Shown: positions 1 to 8,584 of the stretch, piece after piece
How positions within the stretch are numbered: position 1 is the stretch's first letter
Layout of the letters: the number at the start of each line of letters is the position of its first letter
IMG/VR virus record: IMGVR_UViG_3300047550_001767
Coordinates: 24,674-88,673 of that record
Reading direction: 5' to 3' (one strand)
Source: a virus
DNA length: 64,000 nt
Made by a program: the position numbers and the translations under genes
Notes under the pieces: model-generated
Told to the model about the DNA's origin: nothing
The model's database searches: none
What the model saw: only the letters and a program-made list of their open reading frames with translations

Positions 1-346
1 CACCGCCTCGTATTAGATTTAAGTGTTTTTGAAACTGAAAACTAATACACATTAGTGTACCCGGTATGTATCCGTTCTCTTTCCAATACACTGCTGCGTC
101 AACAATATTAGTGTTGTTTAAATAATAATAATTTTCCCATAGTTCATCAGTCCAAACATAGGGTATTCCTAATTTTGTAAATGTCATAGGTATGCTTGGA
201 TACGTATGGCGAGGACAGCCTGTAGTTTGAGGTTTTATAAGTCTTAAACATAATTCTACCGCATGTGTACAACAATCTGTTGCTACTGCATATGGCGCAT
301 TAAAATATCCTGCAATTAATTTTTCAAAATCATGAACCGGCTTCAT
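1..346 (-). CDS. DegT/DnrJ/EryC1-type PLP sugar aminotransferase, 3' end cut by window
   Basis: I translated this frame from the ATG at 346; it is open to the window edge (115 codons seen). Residues 17-37 (APYAVATDCCTHAVELCLRL) match the cofactor-binding start of DegT/DnrJ/EryC1/StrS aminotransferases. Residues 82-85 (VDAA) fit the PLP-ring Asp motif, and SFQFQKHLNLIRGG (102-115) fits the Schiff-base lysine motif, making K107 the likely catalytic lysine. The family transfers an amino group from glutamate to a keto-sugar nucleotide. The gap between the first motif and the lysine looks shorter than usual, so this may be a compact version. The start overlaps the upstream radical SAM gene by 17 nt, so the two are probably translationally coupled. 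A sugar amination role is inferred and fits the nearby UDP-sugar dehydrogenase and glycosyltransferases. Confidence 0.72.
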   Translation of the reverse strand, partial: MKPVHDFEKLIAGYFNAPYAVATDCCTHAVELCLRLIKPQTTGCPRHTYPSIPMTFTKLGIPYVWTDELWENYYYLNNTNIVDAAVYWKENGYIPGTLMCISFQFQKHLNLIRGG

Positions 347-2576
347 TAGGCACCTTTGATTTAAATGATACTACTTGTTCTTTTGGTTTAGAGACTTCTA
401 AAGTTTTTGGTTTTTTCCAAGTTTCGCCGCCGGGTACTTCAATTATATATTTTTCCCAGTCGCTCCAATCTCCTTCACCTTCCCATACGTGGTCAAATGT
501 AAAATTAACACACTGATTCAATATTCTTTCTTCTTCAAGTAACCACATAAATTCTTCGTGGTTTCTCCCTGCATCGCCCCACTTAGGCTTAGCAAATATT
601 CTACTGCGCTTTGCTGTGTTAATATCATAACGGCTATAGTCCTGAGCAAAGAAAGGACTTCTACGTTCAAGTGGATCCGGAGGATTTACATTTGAAGGTG
701 GTTGAATAAATTTGATCCAACTTTTAGCCTTCCATTTACCTTCATCTGTAATTTCAAAGGTATGTTCTGCCCACATAGGACCAGCGTTACGATTGCCCCA
801 TTCTTTCATGTCTAGGTCTTCGTCAAATATCATAACTCCTTTAAAGCCGCCTCTGGTGCGCCATAACATACGCCAAAACGCAAACATTTCATTAAACATA
901 CTATCAGCAAAAGGACTGATATTAGGTTTGGCTATGTTGTAGTCAAACTTTTCATATTCAATTTCTTTAAACAAATGTGGATGATTAAAATCTATTTTAT
1001 AATGAAATTTAGGCAAATTTGATCTATTAGGTATGACTACCGGCTTATCAAATTTTATGTTTTGTAAAAACGCAGCGAACATTTTCATGCGTTTTACAAC
1101 GTGCATTTTACTCAATTTAAAGTCTTTTGTAATCCAATTATCCATGTACATATGATCTAGTACATTAAATCTTTCTAAATTTTGTCCTACAATACTTGTC
1201 GGGCCTAATCCAAAACCAAATCCTGCAGCGATATTTACTATTGATGTATTTCTATTACGCCATAAGAATGTCATTGTATCAGCAAAGTCTTGGTGTTCTT
1301 CGGTAGGAAATCCAATTAACCAATTAGTAAAAGCACCTATATTTGTTGTTGCGCCATCACGTAGATTTTGCTCCATCTCTTTAATAGTAACACCTTTGCT
1401 CATATCGTTGAGAACTTTTTGACTACCTGACTCAATACCGTAATTAAGCATTCTACAGCCACCGGCTGCAAGGTCTTTAAAGTATTCAAGATCCATGCGA
1501 CCATCACAACGAGCATAACCAGTCCAGTTTATTTTAAATCCCTTTGCTGCTACTGCCTTTACAAAGGCACGCAACTCATTTACGTTGCCATTAACTAGAC
1601 TATCAATAAACCAATATACATCGGTACCATAATTGTAGTATAGATGTTCAACTTCGCTTACAGCATCTATTGACTGACGCTGACGATAGCGCCAAAAGTG
1701 TGTTTCTTCACAGAATGTGCATTTGGCTGTACATCCGCGACTTAACTGACTACACACACCATTTGGAAAACGATACTCATTAAAATCAAAGTGACTATAA
1801 TCGGGCAGAGGTAAATTACTAATGTTAATACGTTGTTCTTCTGGTTGGCGACGTATTTGTACCTCATCGTATGTTACACCGTTTTCAATTTCATCTAATA
1901 TATCTAAGAATATTTGTTCCCCTTCACCATTACAAATATAATCATATATTTTAGTTCGTTGGGCTTCTTCAGTTAATCTGCCTATTTGATTATGAGTATT
2001 ACTTCCGCCTATTAATATTTTAACATGCGGTAATCTTTTTCTAATTTCTTTACACATATATTTAATAGGCTCTTCATTGCAATAGTATTGACTGAAGCCT
2101 ATCACATCAGGTGGGTTCTCACAAATTTTGTTAAGATGCTCGTTAAATAAAGGTTCTACGAAAGGATGAATATCAGTGTAATAGTTTGATGCTAGCCATT
2201 TCCATTCTCTAGTCCCGTCCCATGGATCAAAGTCCATTATTCCAGTTTGAACGTGGTGTCGCAAATATCTATAGGCTTTAATGTTTAAATCTAGTGCGGT
2301 AGTCTCATAGCCTGCACGTTTTGCAACAGCAGTTAAAAGTGCTGTGTTGTACGGCGGAAATTCTGGAGCCCATTCGGGCATCAATATCATTAGTATCTTT
2401 GTTTTTCTTGTAGCATAACTTACATCAACATCAGTTACGTTTTTCTGTACACTATTTTTTGCATAGGGAGCAATTGCTTCCATCATTACAAGATGTTTAG
2501 CATCAGCAATATCAGGAGTTGGTTTTTCGTTGGGCTTCCATTCTTTTTTGGCTAATGCCATAAACTCTTGATACAT
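330..2576 (-). CDS. B12-binding-domain radical SAM protein
   Basis: A 748 aa protein. The N-terminal part (about residues 55-230) resembles a cobalamin-binding Rossmann domain, with KILMILMPEWAPEFPPYNT, then IGGSNTH and GEGEQ. It lacks the DxHxxG base-on motif, as most B12-radical SAM proteins do. The radical SAM core follows, with the cluster motif SRGCTAKCTFC (CxxxCxxC) near residue 285, then NYGIESGSQKVL and GFPTE, typical of the Elp3/MiaB-like core. The last 250 residues are not recognised. Family members do methyl transfers, ring rearrangements and other radical chemistry; the substrate here cannot be told. The start has a GAGG ribosome site and lies 2 nt after the upstream gene. It is the only one of the eight radical SAM proteins in the window with a B12 domain. 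Confidence 0.88.
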   Translation of the reverse strand: MYQEFMALAKKEWKPNEKPTPDIADAKHLVMMEAIAPYAKNSVQKNVTDVDVSYATRKTKILMILMPEWAPEFPPYNTALLTAVAKRAGYETTALDLNIKAYRYLRHHVQTGIMDFDPWDGTREWKWLASNYYTDIHPFVEPLFNEHLNKICENPPDVIGFSQYYCNEEPIKYMCKEIRKRLPHVKILIGGSNTHNQIGRLTEEAQRTKIYDYICNGEGEQIFLDILDEIENGVTYDEVQIRRQPEEQRINISNLPLPDYSHFDFNEYRFPNGVCSQLSRGCTAKCTFCEETHFWRYRQRQSIDAVSEVEHLYYNYGTDVYWFIDSLVNGNVNELRAFVKAVAAKGFKINWTGYARCDGRMDLEYFKDLAAGGCRMLNYGIESGSQKVLNDMSKGVTIKEMEQNLRDGATTNIGAFTNWLIGFPTEEHQDFADTMTFLWRNRNTSIVNIAAGFGFGLGPTSIVGQNLERFNVLDHMYMDNWITKDFKLSKMHVVKRMKMFAAFLQNIKFDKPVVIPNRSNLPKFHYKIDFNHPHLFKEIEYEKFDYNIAKPNISPFADSMFNEMFAFWRMLWRTRGGFKGVMIFDEDLDMKEWGNRNAGPMWAEHTFEITDEGKWKAKSWIKFIQPPSNVNPPDPLERRSPFFAQDYSRYDINTAKRSRIFAKPKWGDAGRNHEEFMWLLEEERILNQCVNFTFDHVWEGEGDWSDWEKYIIEVPGGETWKKPKTLEVSKPKEQVVSFKSKVPNEAGS

Positions 2577-2578
2577 AA

Positions 2579-3730
2579 TTAATCCTCAAATAGACTATCG
2601 ATGGGAGGTCCTACTCTATGATCTGTAAGACTCAAAAGATATTTATAGTTATATTCCACTATAGGTTTAATATTTTTTTGCCATTCTAACCACTCATTTT
2701 TTGTAAATTTTTCCAAACGTTTAATTTCCTTTACTATCATATCAAATCTTTTATCCGGGTCCTGTTCGTTGTCATAACTTTCGTCTATATATGGGTGAAA
2801 AGTTTTATAGCCTCTTTGTTGTAACACCTTAAGTGTTCCATGCCAGGCTATTGCTATAAAAGGATGTTTAAGTGCTAATGGTTTATAAATCTTTTCACTT
2901 AGGAAAAGTGTGTCCATATAATCAAAAAACGGACTCTTTTTTGAATCGTAAGGTTCATAAAGAGTTTCTGCGACTACGCTGAAATAACTTTCTTGATGGT
3001 AAATTAAATCATCGGGGCAAACATCAACTGGATTATGTCTACTTTCAGTAATGTTTAATCTAAGAGGAAGTTTGTCTTTAATAGACAATATTTGTTTATA
3101 TTCTTCATCTGAAATTAAGGGTAATTTACTGTAGTTTTCGGGTTCCAACCAACCGGGAAATTGTCCTTCAAAACTAAAAAAAGATTTTTTAAGCCAATCA
3201 TTTTTAATGGCTGCTGCTAAAAAGCGTAATCTATGATGTCTGTGAAGTTTATTAAAACATACAAATAATTTTTCTTTTTCTTTTATTTCATATGGTTGAT
3301 TCAAATCAGGTTGATGTAGCGTATGCCAATATATAGTTTGTTCAAAATGATGTGCTCCTATAACGGTAAGTCTGTTATCCCAACCATATTTTTCACAAAT
3401 TTGATCATAAAATTCTTGAGCGTGGGGTACGCCTACTGTAAAAATTAAATCTTTTTTGGGTATTTCTTTACATAGTTCAGCAATAGTTTGAACTTTAAAT
3501 AATACTGAAAACAAAAAAGTTTCGCTACTGTTAAAGAAAATAATTTTCTTTACAGGTTTTTTACTAGGTGTACCATGATATGCATCACGTACTTCCTTAA
3601 CTAACTCTAATGTACTTCTTGAAACTATACTATGGTCTACAAACGTAGAAGCATAGACCATGTAAAATTCGTCTTGCCAATATTTTAATTCAGGAAAACT
3701 ACGTAAAGTGGCTTTAAGAGGACCAGACAT
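2579..3730 (-). CDS. Glycosyltransferase-like protein of a four-member phage family
   Basis: 383 aa, no close family recognised with certainty. The C-terminal third carries a motif shared by four proteins in this window: FLSEKIYKPLALKHPFIAI, then GYKTFHPYIDESYD (about residues 285-340). The xTEK/SEK...KP...HPF pattern resembles the nucleotide-sugar-binding C-terminal region of GT-B enzymes such as GT10 fucosyltransferases. I therefore infer a glycosyltransferase role without proof. The N-terminal half has an FFNSSE segment and no clear motif. Closest relative here is the protein at 5862-7100; more distant ones lie at 54798-56848. It sits between the UDP-sugar dehydrogenase and the B12 radical SAM gene, in an accessory sugar context. 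A family of unknown function is equally possible. Confidence 0.6.
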   Translation of the reverse strand: MSGPLKATLRSFPELKYWQDEFYMVYASTFVDHSIVSRSTLELVKEVRDAYHGTPSKKPVKKIIFFNSSETFLFSVLFKVQTIAELCKEIPKKDLIFTVGVPHAQEFYDQICEKYGWDNRLTVIGAHHFEQTIYWHTLHQPDLNQPYEIKEKEKLFVCFNKLHRHHRLRFLAAAIKNDWLKKSFFSFEGQFPGWLEPENYSKLPLISDEEYKQILSIKDKLPLRLNITESRHNPVDVCPDDLIYHQESYFSVVAETLYEPYDSKKSPFFDYMDTLFLSEKIYKPLALKHPFIAIAWHGTLKVLQQRGYKTFHPYIDESYDNEQDPDKRFDMIVKEIKRLEKFTKNEWLEWQKNIKPIVEYNYKYLLSLTDHRVGPPIDSLFED

Positions 3731-3762
3731 AAAATCTGATCCTGCTATAGTAGTATACTTGT

Positions 3763-4971
3763 TTAAGGATTTAATTTTTTTTTTCTGGTGTCGCCGTAAT
3801 GAATAATTTCAGCATTACATTGATCTTTTTCTAGTTTGCGCCAAGGATCAACTACTGTTACATAACTAGGTAGTGAGCCAATAAGTCCCTGAGTCCATTT
3901 ATCCCAGTATCCTATAAGATATACATTTGCCCACTGTGGGTCAAGTTCTAGATCATTTGTATTTTGATCATAATATCTTACTTGTCCGCCGTGTTTTTCA
4001 ATGTAGTGTCCGACAAGCATACTTGCGCTACCATTAGTATAAGGCACTGCAGGCTTATATGCCTTACCAATTATAACAACTCTTGTTCCGTACTTTAAAC
4101 ATGCCAAAGCCATGCGCTCTGCTTGTTTCTCTCTTGCTGTCATAATAGCATCAAATAAATCATAACCTAAATCAAGACGCTCTGCAAGATAGCGCAATGC
4201 TATATTGTCACGTGGATGACAAGCGCCGGCGTCTCCTAAGGCTGCCTTCATGTATGCAGGGCCCATAATTCGATGTGTTGATTTTGCTAATGCATTTGTT
4301 ACAACATCAACATTCATGTTGCCGTTAGTCTCAGCAACATCTTGTATCATATTAACTAATGCTAACTTTGTGCTTATAAATGTATTATAGAAAATCTTAA
4401 TTGCCTCTGCTTCATCCCAGGTACCTACTTCATAACGAGGGTTATTTTCCATAAACGGTTTATAAAACTCTATCAATTCTTGTGCATCACCGGTAAGGCT
4501 ACCATCTTCAGTACCAATAATTACCATTTCAGGATTTACCATATCCCATTTTACAGTACCCATAGCGATCAAATATGGATTATAAATGAATCTAGCATTG
4601 GTTATATGTTGCACTAAATGATTTCTAACTGTGCCAGGTAAAACTGTAGAAATTAGTACTACCAATTTTTCTTTAGTGGCATACTTATTAACTTCTTTCA
4701 ATATTTCTACTACAGTACTATAATCAAAATCTTTATTGGGTAAGTGACTAGTAGGAGTCTCTCCGCCATAAATCGGGTCATGTGGAGTAGGGGCGGCAAT
4801 GAATATAATATCGCCGTGGCCTACTGCTTCTTCTATGCTTTTACACATGCCGAATCTAGGTTCAACTACAGGATTAACATCGTATCCCATAACGATATAA
4901 TGTTCAGACATGACTTGGGCACAATCTTTACCCAACTTACCTACACCAATCATTGTTACTCTTTTAATCAT
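3763..4971 (-). CDS. UDP-glucose/GDP-mannose dehydrogenase family protein
   Basis: 402 aa, the usual length for the family. An N-terminal NAD Rossmann fold carries GVGKLG (residues 9-14). The middle domain has NPYLIAMGTVKWD. The catalytic cysteine is in GDAGACHPRDN (C251), matching the family GxGGxCxPKD loop with conservative changes. The C-terminal UDP-binding domain starts at VVIIGKAYKP. These enzymes oxidise the C6 hydroxyl of a nucleotide sugar to a uronate with two NAD+. The exact sugar (UDP-Glc, UDP-GlcNAc, GDP-Man) cannot be fixed. An ideal ribosome site GAGGAATTC precedes the ATG, and an ATAAATA box lies 21 nt upstream, so this gene may start its own late transcript. It supplies a possible activated sugar acid to the neighbouring transferases. 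Confidence 0.87.
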   Translation of the reverse strand: MIKRVTMIGVGKLGKDCAQVMSEHYIVMGYDVNPVVEPRFGMCKSIEEAVGHGDIIFIAAPTPHDPIYGGETPTSHLPNKDFDYSTVVEILKEVNKYATKEKLVVLISTVLPGTVRNHLVQHITNARFIYNPYLIAMGTVKWDMVNPEMVIIGTEDGSLTGDAQELIEFYKPFMENNPRYEVGTWDEAEAIKIFYNTFISTKLALVNMIQDVAETNGNMNVDVVTNALAKSTHRIMGPAYMKAALGDAGACHPRDNIALRYLAERLDLGYDLFDAIMTAREKQAERMALACLKYGTRVVIIGKAYKPAVPYTNGSASMLVGHYIEKHGGQVRYYDQNTNDLELDPQWANVYLIGYWDKWTQGLIGSLPSYVTVVDPWRKLEKDQCNAEIIHYGDTRKKKLNP

Positions 4972-4991
4972 GAATTCCTCAAATTTAGTTT

Positions 4992-4999
4992 TATTTATT
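4992..4999 (-). promoter_or_regulatory. Possible T4-type late promoter box
   Basis: AATAAATA on the minus strand, 21 nt before the ATG of the dehydrogenase gene, in a 45 nt gap between genes. T4 late promoters are TATAAATA boxes read by gp55. The first base differs and AT-rich DNA gives chance matches, so the call rests on position. Confidence 0.4.
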
Positions 5000-5016
5000 T
5001 GGATAAAATATGTAGG

Positions 5017-5865
5017 TTAAATTAAATGTAAATTATGAAAATAATTACTATTACTTTCTACTATATTATTAAACCATTTTTCAATTACTGTCCTTTCTTT
5101 TAAATCTAAAAGTTCAGTATTATACTGTAGGACTTTCTCTGCGTTTTTGTCTGAAATATTGAATCCTAAATTTTTTAAATATTCCATATACATTTTTGGA
5201 TTAGGATGATAATCTTGGAATGGCGTTTTCCATGAGGAATATGATATAGATGTCCAGTGATATTGATGCCCATTTATCCAACCGCCCTTGCCGTCTTTAA
5301 CAAATTCATATAGACAATTTGGCATGTCAAATATCACATCTCTATATAAATCAACTACATCATCTAATCCTACATCTCCTGTATAATATCTTATGTCATA
5401 TATAGGATCGACTGCTTTTAAAACAACTGCGTGACATGGTAAATATCGTAACGAATTCATCGTGGTAGACATTAAACCTAAATCTCTAATAATATAACCG
5501 CGTACACAAGTATATTTTTTAATAAATTCTTTAGAATAAAAATCTTGTGTCCAAATGTTTCCAGGAGTTTGCCAACCGTTTTCAATATAACGATCTTCTC
5601 TGCTAAACGTGCTCCACATAATCAGTACTAAATCTTTGTCTGTAAATCTATACTTTTGATTAGCACTTGATATACGCTCAGTAATATAGAGATTGCCTGC
5701 CCCCGAACTACCAAAATTGTATATTAATGTATCCTCATTTGTCTCCATAGATAGAATATTTGCCCAAGTAGGCCAAGTATAGTGTGTAAAACTACAACCA
5801 AAAATGAACACGCGGCTATAAGATTTAAAATCTATGTCTTTATAATTCCTAAAGTCTAAAATCAT
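5017..5865 (-). CDS. SGNH/GDSL-like hydrolase, divergent
   Basis: 282 aa. The region FIFGCSFTHYTW (residues 20-31) matches the first block of SGNH hydrolases with S25 as the likely nucleophile. FGSSGAGN follows in the place of block II, and DYHPNPKMYMEYL near the C-terminus supplies the Asp-x-His type catalytic pair. Such enzymes act as esterases, deacetylases or O-acyltransferase partners on sugars and lipids. Here the target is unknown. The start overlaps the upstream gene by 4 nt (ATGA type), so translation is likely coupled. It belongs to a group of three SGNH-like genes within 3.6 kb but is more divergent than the two at 7104-8584. A de-acylating or acyl-transfer role on a phage-made glycan is inference. 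Confidence 0.6.
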   Translation of the reverse strand: MILDFRNYKDIDFKSYSRVFIFGCSFTHYTWPTWANILSMETNEDTLIYNFGSSGAGNLYITERISSANQKYRFTDKDLVLIMWSTFSREDRYIENGWQTPGNIWTQDFYSKEFIKKYTCVRGYIIRDLGLMSTTMNSLRYLPCHAVVLKAVDPIYDIRYYTGDVGLDDVVDLYRDVIFDMPNCLYEFVKDGKGGWINGHQYHWTSISYSSWKTPFQDYHPNPKMYMEYLKNLGFNISDKNAEKVLQYNTELLDLKERTVIEKWFNNIVESNSNYFHNLHLI

Positions 5866-7100
5866 AAAAGTTTTCTCACAAAGTTCTTATGGAGTAATTC
5901 GCATTTAGGATCATCTCCCCTTAAAAATGGGGCAGTCTTACTAATAATCATTTTTTGATTGTGTTCACAAATAGGTTTTACATTGTCTATAAAAGTTTGT
6001 ATCTCGTCATTATTGTAATTGCAAATTTTTTCGATCTCTTTAATTATTTTTTTAAGTCTTTCACAATCATCAAATTCATTATCGTAACTTTCATCTATAT
6101 AAGGATGAAACGTTTTATATCCTATTTCTCGTAATAATTCTAAACTTTTCGGTACGGTAACAAATATAAAAGGGTGACCTACGGCGATAGGTTTGAATAT
6201 CTTTTCACTTAGAAATCTTGCCTCATTCATTCCTTCCCCATGATAAAATGTAGTTTCAGTAACTACACTTACTAAACTATTAAGGTATAGATAAAGACTT
6301 TTGCCTTCTAGATGCGGTTTATTTTCTACTAATTCATCAGTATCTAGATAAAGTTCTGGCATATTTAATATGCTTTGCTCATTGTCGGTTAAGAGTTTAG
6401 AAATTTCTGCATCTTTACTATGATGTCCTTTAATCCACCACCAAATATCATTCCATCCTCGACAATCATCACTACGTGCTAAACTTACATATCCTTGTGG
6501 AAGCAAATTTTTAGCATGTAATAATGCGACTAATGTAGGCCTGTGTAGGCGCCATCTACGATTAAAATTCAAGAATCGTTTCGGGTATGGTTGATATGTT
6601 AATACTTTGCTATAATCAACACTTATTTGTTGCGCTTCTATGCTTATTGATTCTTCAAACTCCAATAACCATTCTACGTTCATATACTCAAAATTATTTT
6701 CATCAGCATATTTTTTAACTGCTTTACCTAAATCTGCTGCTTCATTTGCTATGTAAATTTTATGAGCTGGAATACCGGCATCAACAACTAATGATTGATA
6801 AAGGGGTTCAACTATGTCTAAAAAAGCCTCATGTGTATTTGCCAAATACAAATATGTTCTACTATCTGTTTTTATTTTATCCAAAATAACTTCAGGCATT
6901 ACAGAGTCTATAGGAAAGACATCAAATGCGTCACCGTGAAAAAATTCAATATACCAGTAATCTTTATCATCCCAAGTTCTTAACAACCATATTAAACAAC
7001 CGTCGGCCTCATGACGTATCCAGTTATCATTTTCATTACCAGTTCTAGAGGTATGTAAATATTTAAAGCCCAATTTATATTGTTTATTGAGTAAAGCCAT
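5862..7100 (-). CDS. Glycosyltransferase-like protein, paralogue of 2579-3730
   Basis: 412 aa. The C-terminal region has RFLSEKIFKPIAVGHPFIF and then GYKTFHPYIDESYD, almost the same block as the protein at 2579-3730, so the two are clear paralogues. A middle segment KRFLNFNRRWRLHRP parallels LFVCFNKLHRHHRL in the same relative place of that paralogue, which supports homology over most of the length. The SEK...KP...HPF motif recalls GT-B C-terminal donor-binding regions, so a glycosyltransferase is my best guess. The gene lies between SGNH-like genes: 4 nt overlap with the downstream one, 3 nt gap from the upstream one. No signal peptide or membrane segment is visible, so it should act in the cytoplasm. 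Confidence 0.6.
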   Translation of the reverse strand: MALLNKQYKLGFKYLHTSRTGNENDNWIRHEADGCLIWLLRTWDDKDYWYIEFFHGDAFDVFPIDSVMPEVILDKIKTDSRTYLYLANTHEAFLDIVEPLYQSLVVDAGIPAHKIYIANEAADLGKAVKKYADENNFEYMNVEWLLEFEESISIEAQQISVDYSKVLTYQPYPKRFLNFNRRWRLHRPTLVALLHAKNLLPQGYVSLARSDDCRGWNDIWWWIKGHHSKDAEISKLLTDNEQSILNMPELYLDTDELVENKPHLEGKSLYLYLNSLVSVVTETTFYHGEGMNEARFLSEKIFKPIAVGHPFIFVTVPKSLELLREIGYKTFHPYIDESYDNEFDDCERLKKIIKEIEKICNYNNDEIQTFIDNVKPICEHNQKMIISKTAPFLRGDDPKCELLHKNFVRKLL

Positions 7101-7103
7101 ATA

Positions 7104-7814
7104 TTAAAAATTAATTTCTACCATTTTTCCCGGTTTGTAATTGTCTATGCATTCAATTATAGCATTCGCTAATAACTTATGCATTTTAAGTGATAAATGG
7201 CATTCTCTAGTTTCATTTGATAAATTTTGAGGCCACTCGTCCTTTCTGCTCAAAAGCATTAAAGGAGGTCTTACTTCTGCACAATTTTCAAAACGATGAA
7301 AGTATTTAATATCTTTAAAGTTCACTGAATCATAAATTTCCCATTTATTAAGTGGTACCTGCGAGAAAACATGTAAGTTAATAAATTTTACTGATGGAAA
7401 ATCAAGAACCATATGATCATACATGTTCATTAGTGCAGACATTTCAATATCTGGTTTTTCAGTAAGGGCAAAGTGTTTATAATAGTTGATTGCGGCTTTA
7501 TACACAGGGTTGTTAATATCTGTTGTATCGGTAACTTTTCTATTTGCTATGCTCTCATTTAAAACAGGCATAAAATTATTGTATAATCTATTAATATCAG
7601 ACCAAACAAATATAACAACATCTGGCACAGATTCATTTTTCATGTAATCAAGAAAATTAAAAAATGCTGACCACGGACCAGTTCCGCTCACCCCTCTGAA
7701 ATCGACATCAGCATTATACTTTGATCTTAGAATACCTTCATAGACCTGTGGTATTAAAGGATTACCCTGTTGTAATCTTAATATAAAACTATCTCCAAAA
7801 CCTACAATTTTCAT
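7104..7814 (-). CDS. SGNH/GDSL-like hydrolase
   Basis: 236 aa. It opens with MKIVGFGDSF, the GDS block of SGNH hydrolases at the extreme N-terminus with S9 as nucleophile. GVSGTGPWSAF is the probable oxyanion-hole block II, and a late ECHLSLKMH block supplies candidate catalytic histidines. The block III GxND motif is replaced by WSD in VIFVWSDINRLYN, a clear departure. It is a paralogue of the next gene upstream (7811-8584), with the same GDSF, SGxGPWxAF, AEVRPxLMxxSR and CHLxxxMH blocks in the same order. There is no signal peptide, so it is a cytoplasmic enzyme. A role in sugar O-acyl chemistry is inferred from neighbours only. Confidence 0.65.
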   Translation of the reverse strand: MKIVGFGDSFILRLQQGNPLIPQVYEGILRSKYNADVDFRGVSGTGPWSAFFNFLDYMKNESVPDVVIFVWSDINRLYNNFMPVLNESIANRKVTDTTDINNPVYKAAINYYKHFALTEKPDIEMSALMNMYDHMVLDFPSVKFINLHVFSQVPLNKWEIYDSVNFKDIKYFHRFENCAEVRPPLMLLSRKDEWPQNLSNETRECHLSLKMHKLLANAIIECIDNYKPGKMVEINF

Positions 7815-8584
7815 TTTGTCACTAATTTGGTTAAATAAGGTTTATCCATCTTATAGGATTCTATTTCTACTAATAAACCAGGTTCATACTTATCTATACA
7901 ATTTATAATTGCTTCGGCTACAATTATATGCATAGCCTCTGTTAAATGGCAAGTCCGCGTTTCTAAATGCATTTTGTTACCGCCGGGCCAACCATCTCTG
8001 CGACTCATCCACATTAATGCTGGTCTAACCTCTGCACAATTTATAAATCTATGATGATAGTCTAATTGTTTTGGTCCTAGTTTATCATAGTGATCCCACC
8101 ATTGAAAACGCTTTAAATAAGAAAAGTTATGTAAATTAATAAATTTTATGTTAGGATAATTAAAGACAAATTTATCAAAATACATCATTAAAGAACGCAA
8201 TTCATAATTTTCTTTTTTATGATCCGCTATATATAATCCATAATCTAAAGCTGCCTGGTAAATTTCTGAATTAATATGGTTTTCTTGTATTTTATTCTTG
8301 CAGGTACCCCGTGTAGTATCAAGGATGTTAGGATGATATAAGGATCTGCACGCCTCACTCCAGCCGAATAAAACAACATCAGGTAGAACCTCTGCTTCTT
8401 TAAGGTAGTTTCTGCACTTTATAAACGCATGCCATGGACCAGAACCAGGATCGCCATAAAATTCTACGTTAGTTTCGTCAGCCTTATAATTTTTTAATAA
8501 TAAGCCCTGATAACATGCAAATTCATAACTCGATAAATTGTGAACATCATGTTGAAAACTATCCCCGAAAGCAACTATTTTCAT
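7811..8584 (-). CDS. SGNH/GDSL-like hydrolase, paralogue of 7104-7814
   Basis: 257 aa. MKIVAFGDSF gives the nucleophile S9, GDPGSGPWHAF is block II, and TCHLTEAMH is the C-terminal histidine block. FGWSEACR replaces the family GxND block, as in the paralogue next door (FVWSDINR), so this pair forms its own subfamily. The gene overlaps both neighbours by 4 nt, pointing to translational coupling with the radical SAM gene upstream. Tandem duplication followed by divergence is the simple reading. If block III is truly missing its Asn, activity could be changed to acyl transfer or lost. Function is otherwise unknown. Confidence 0.65.
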   Translation of the reverse strand: MKIVAFGDSFQHDVHNLSSYEFACYQGLLLKNYKADETNVEFYGDPGSGPWHAFIKCRNYLKEAEVLPDVVLFGWSEACRSLYHPNILDTTRGTCKNKIQENHINSEIYQAALDYGLYIADHKKENYELRSLMMYFDKFVFNYPNIKFINLHNFSYLKRFQWWDHYDKLGPKQLDYHHRFINCAEVRPALMWMSRRDGWPGGNKMHLETRTCHLTEAMHIIVAEAIINCIDKYEPGLLVEIESYKMDKPYLTKLVTK

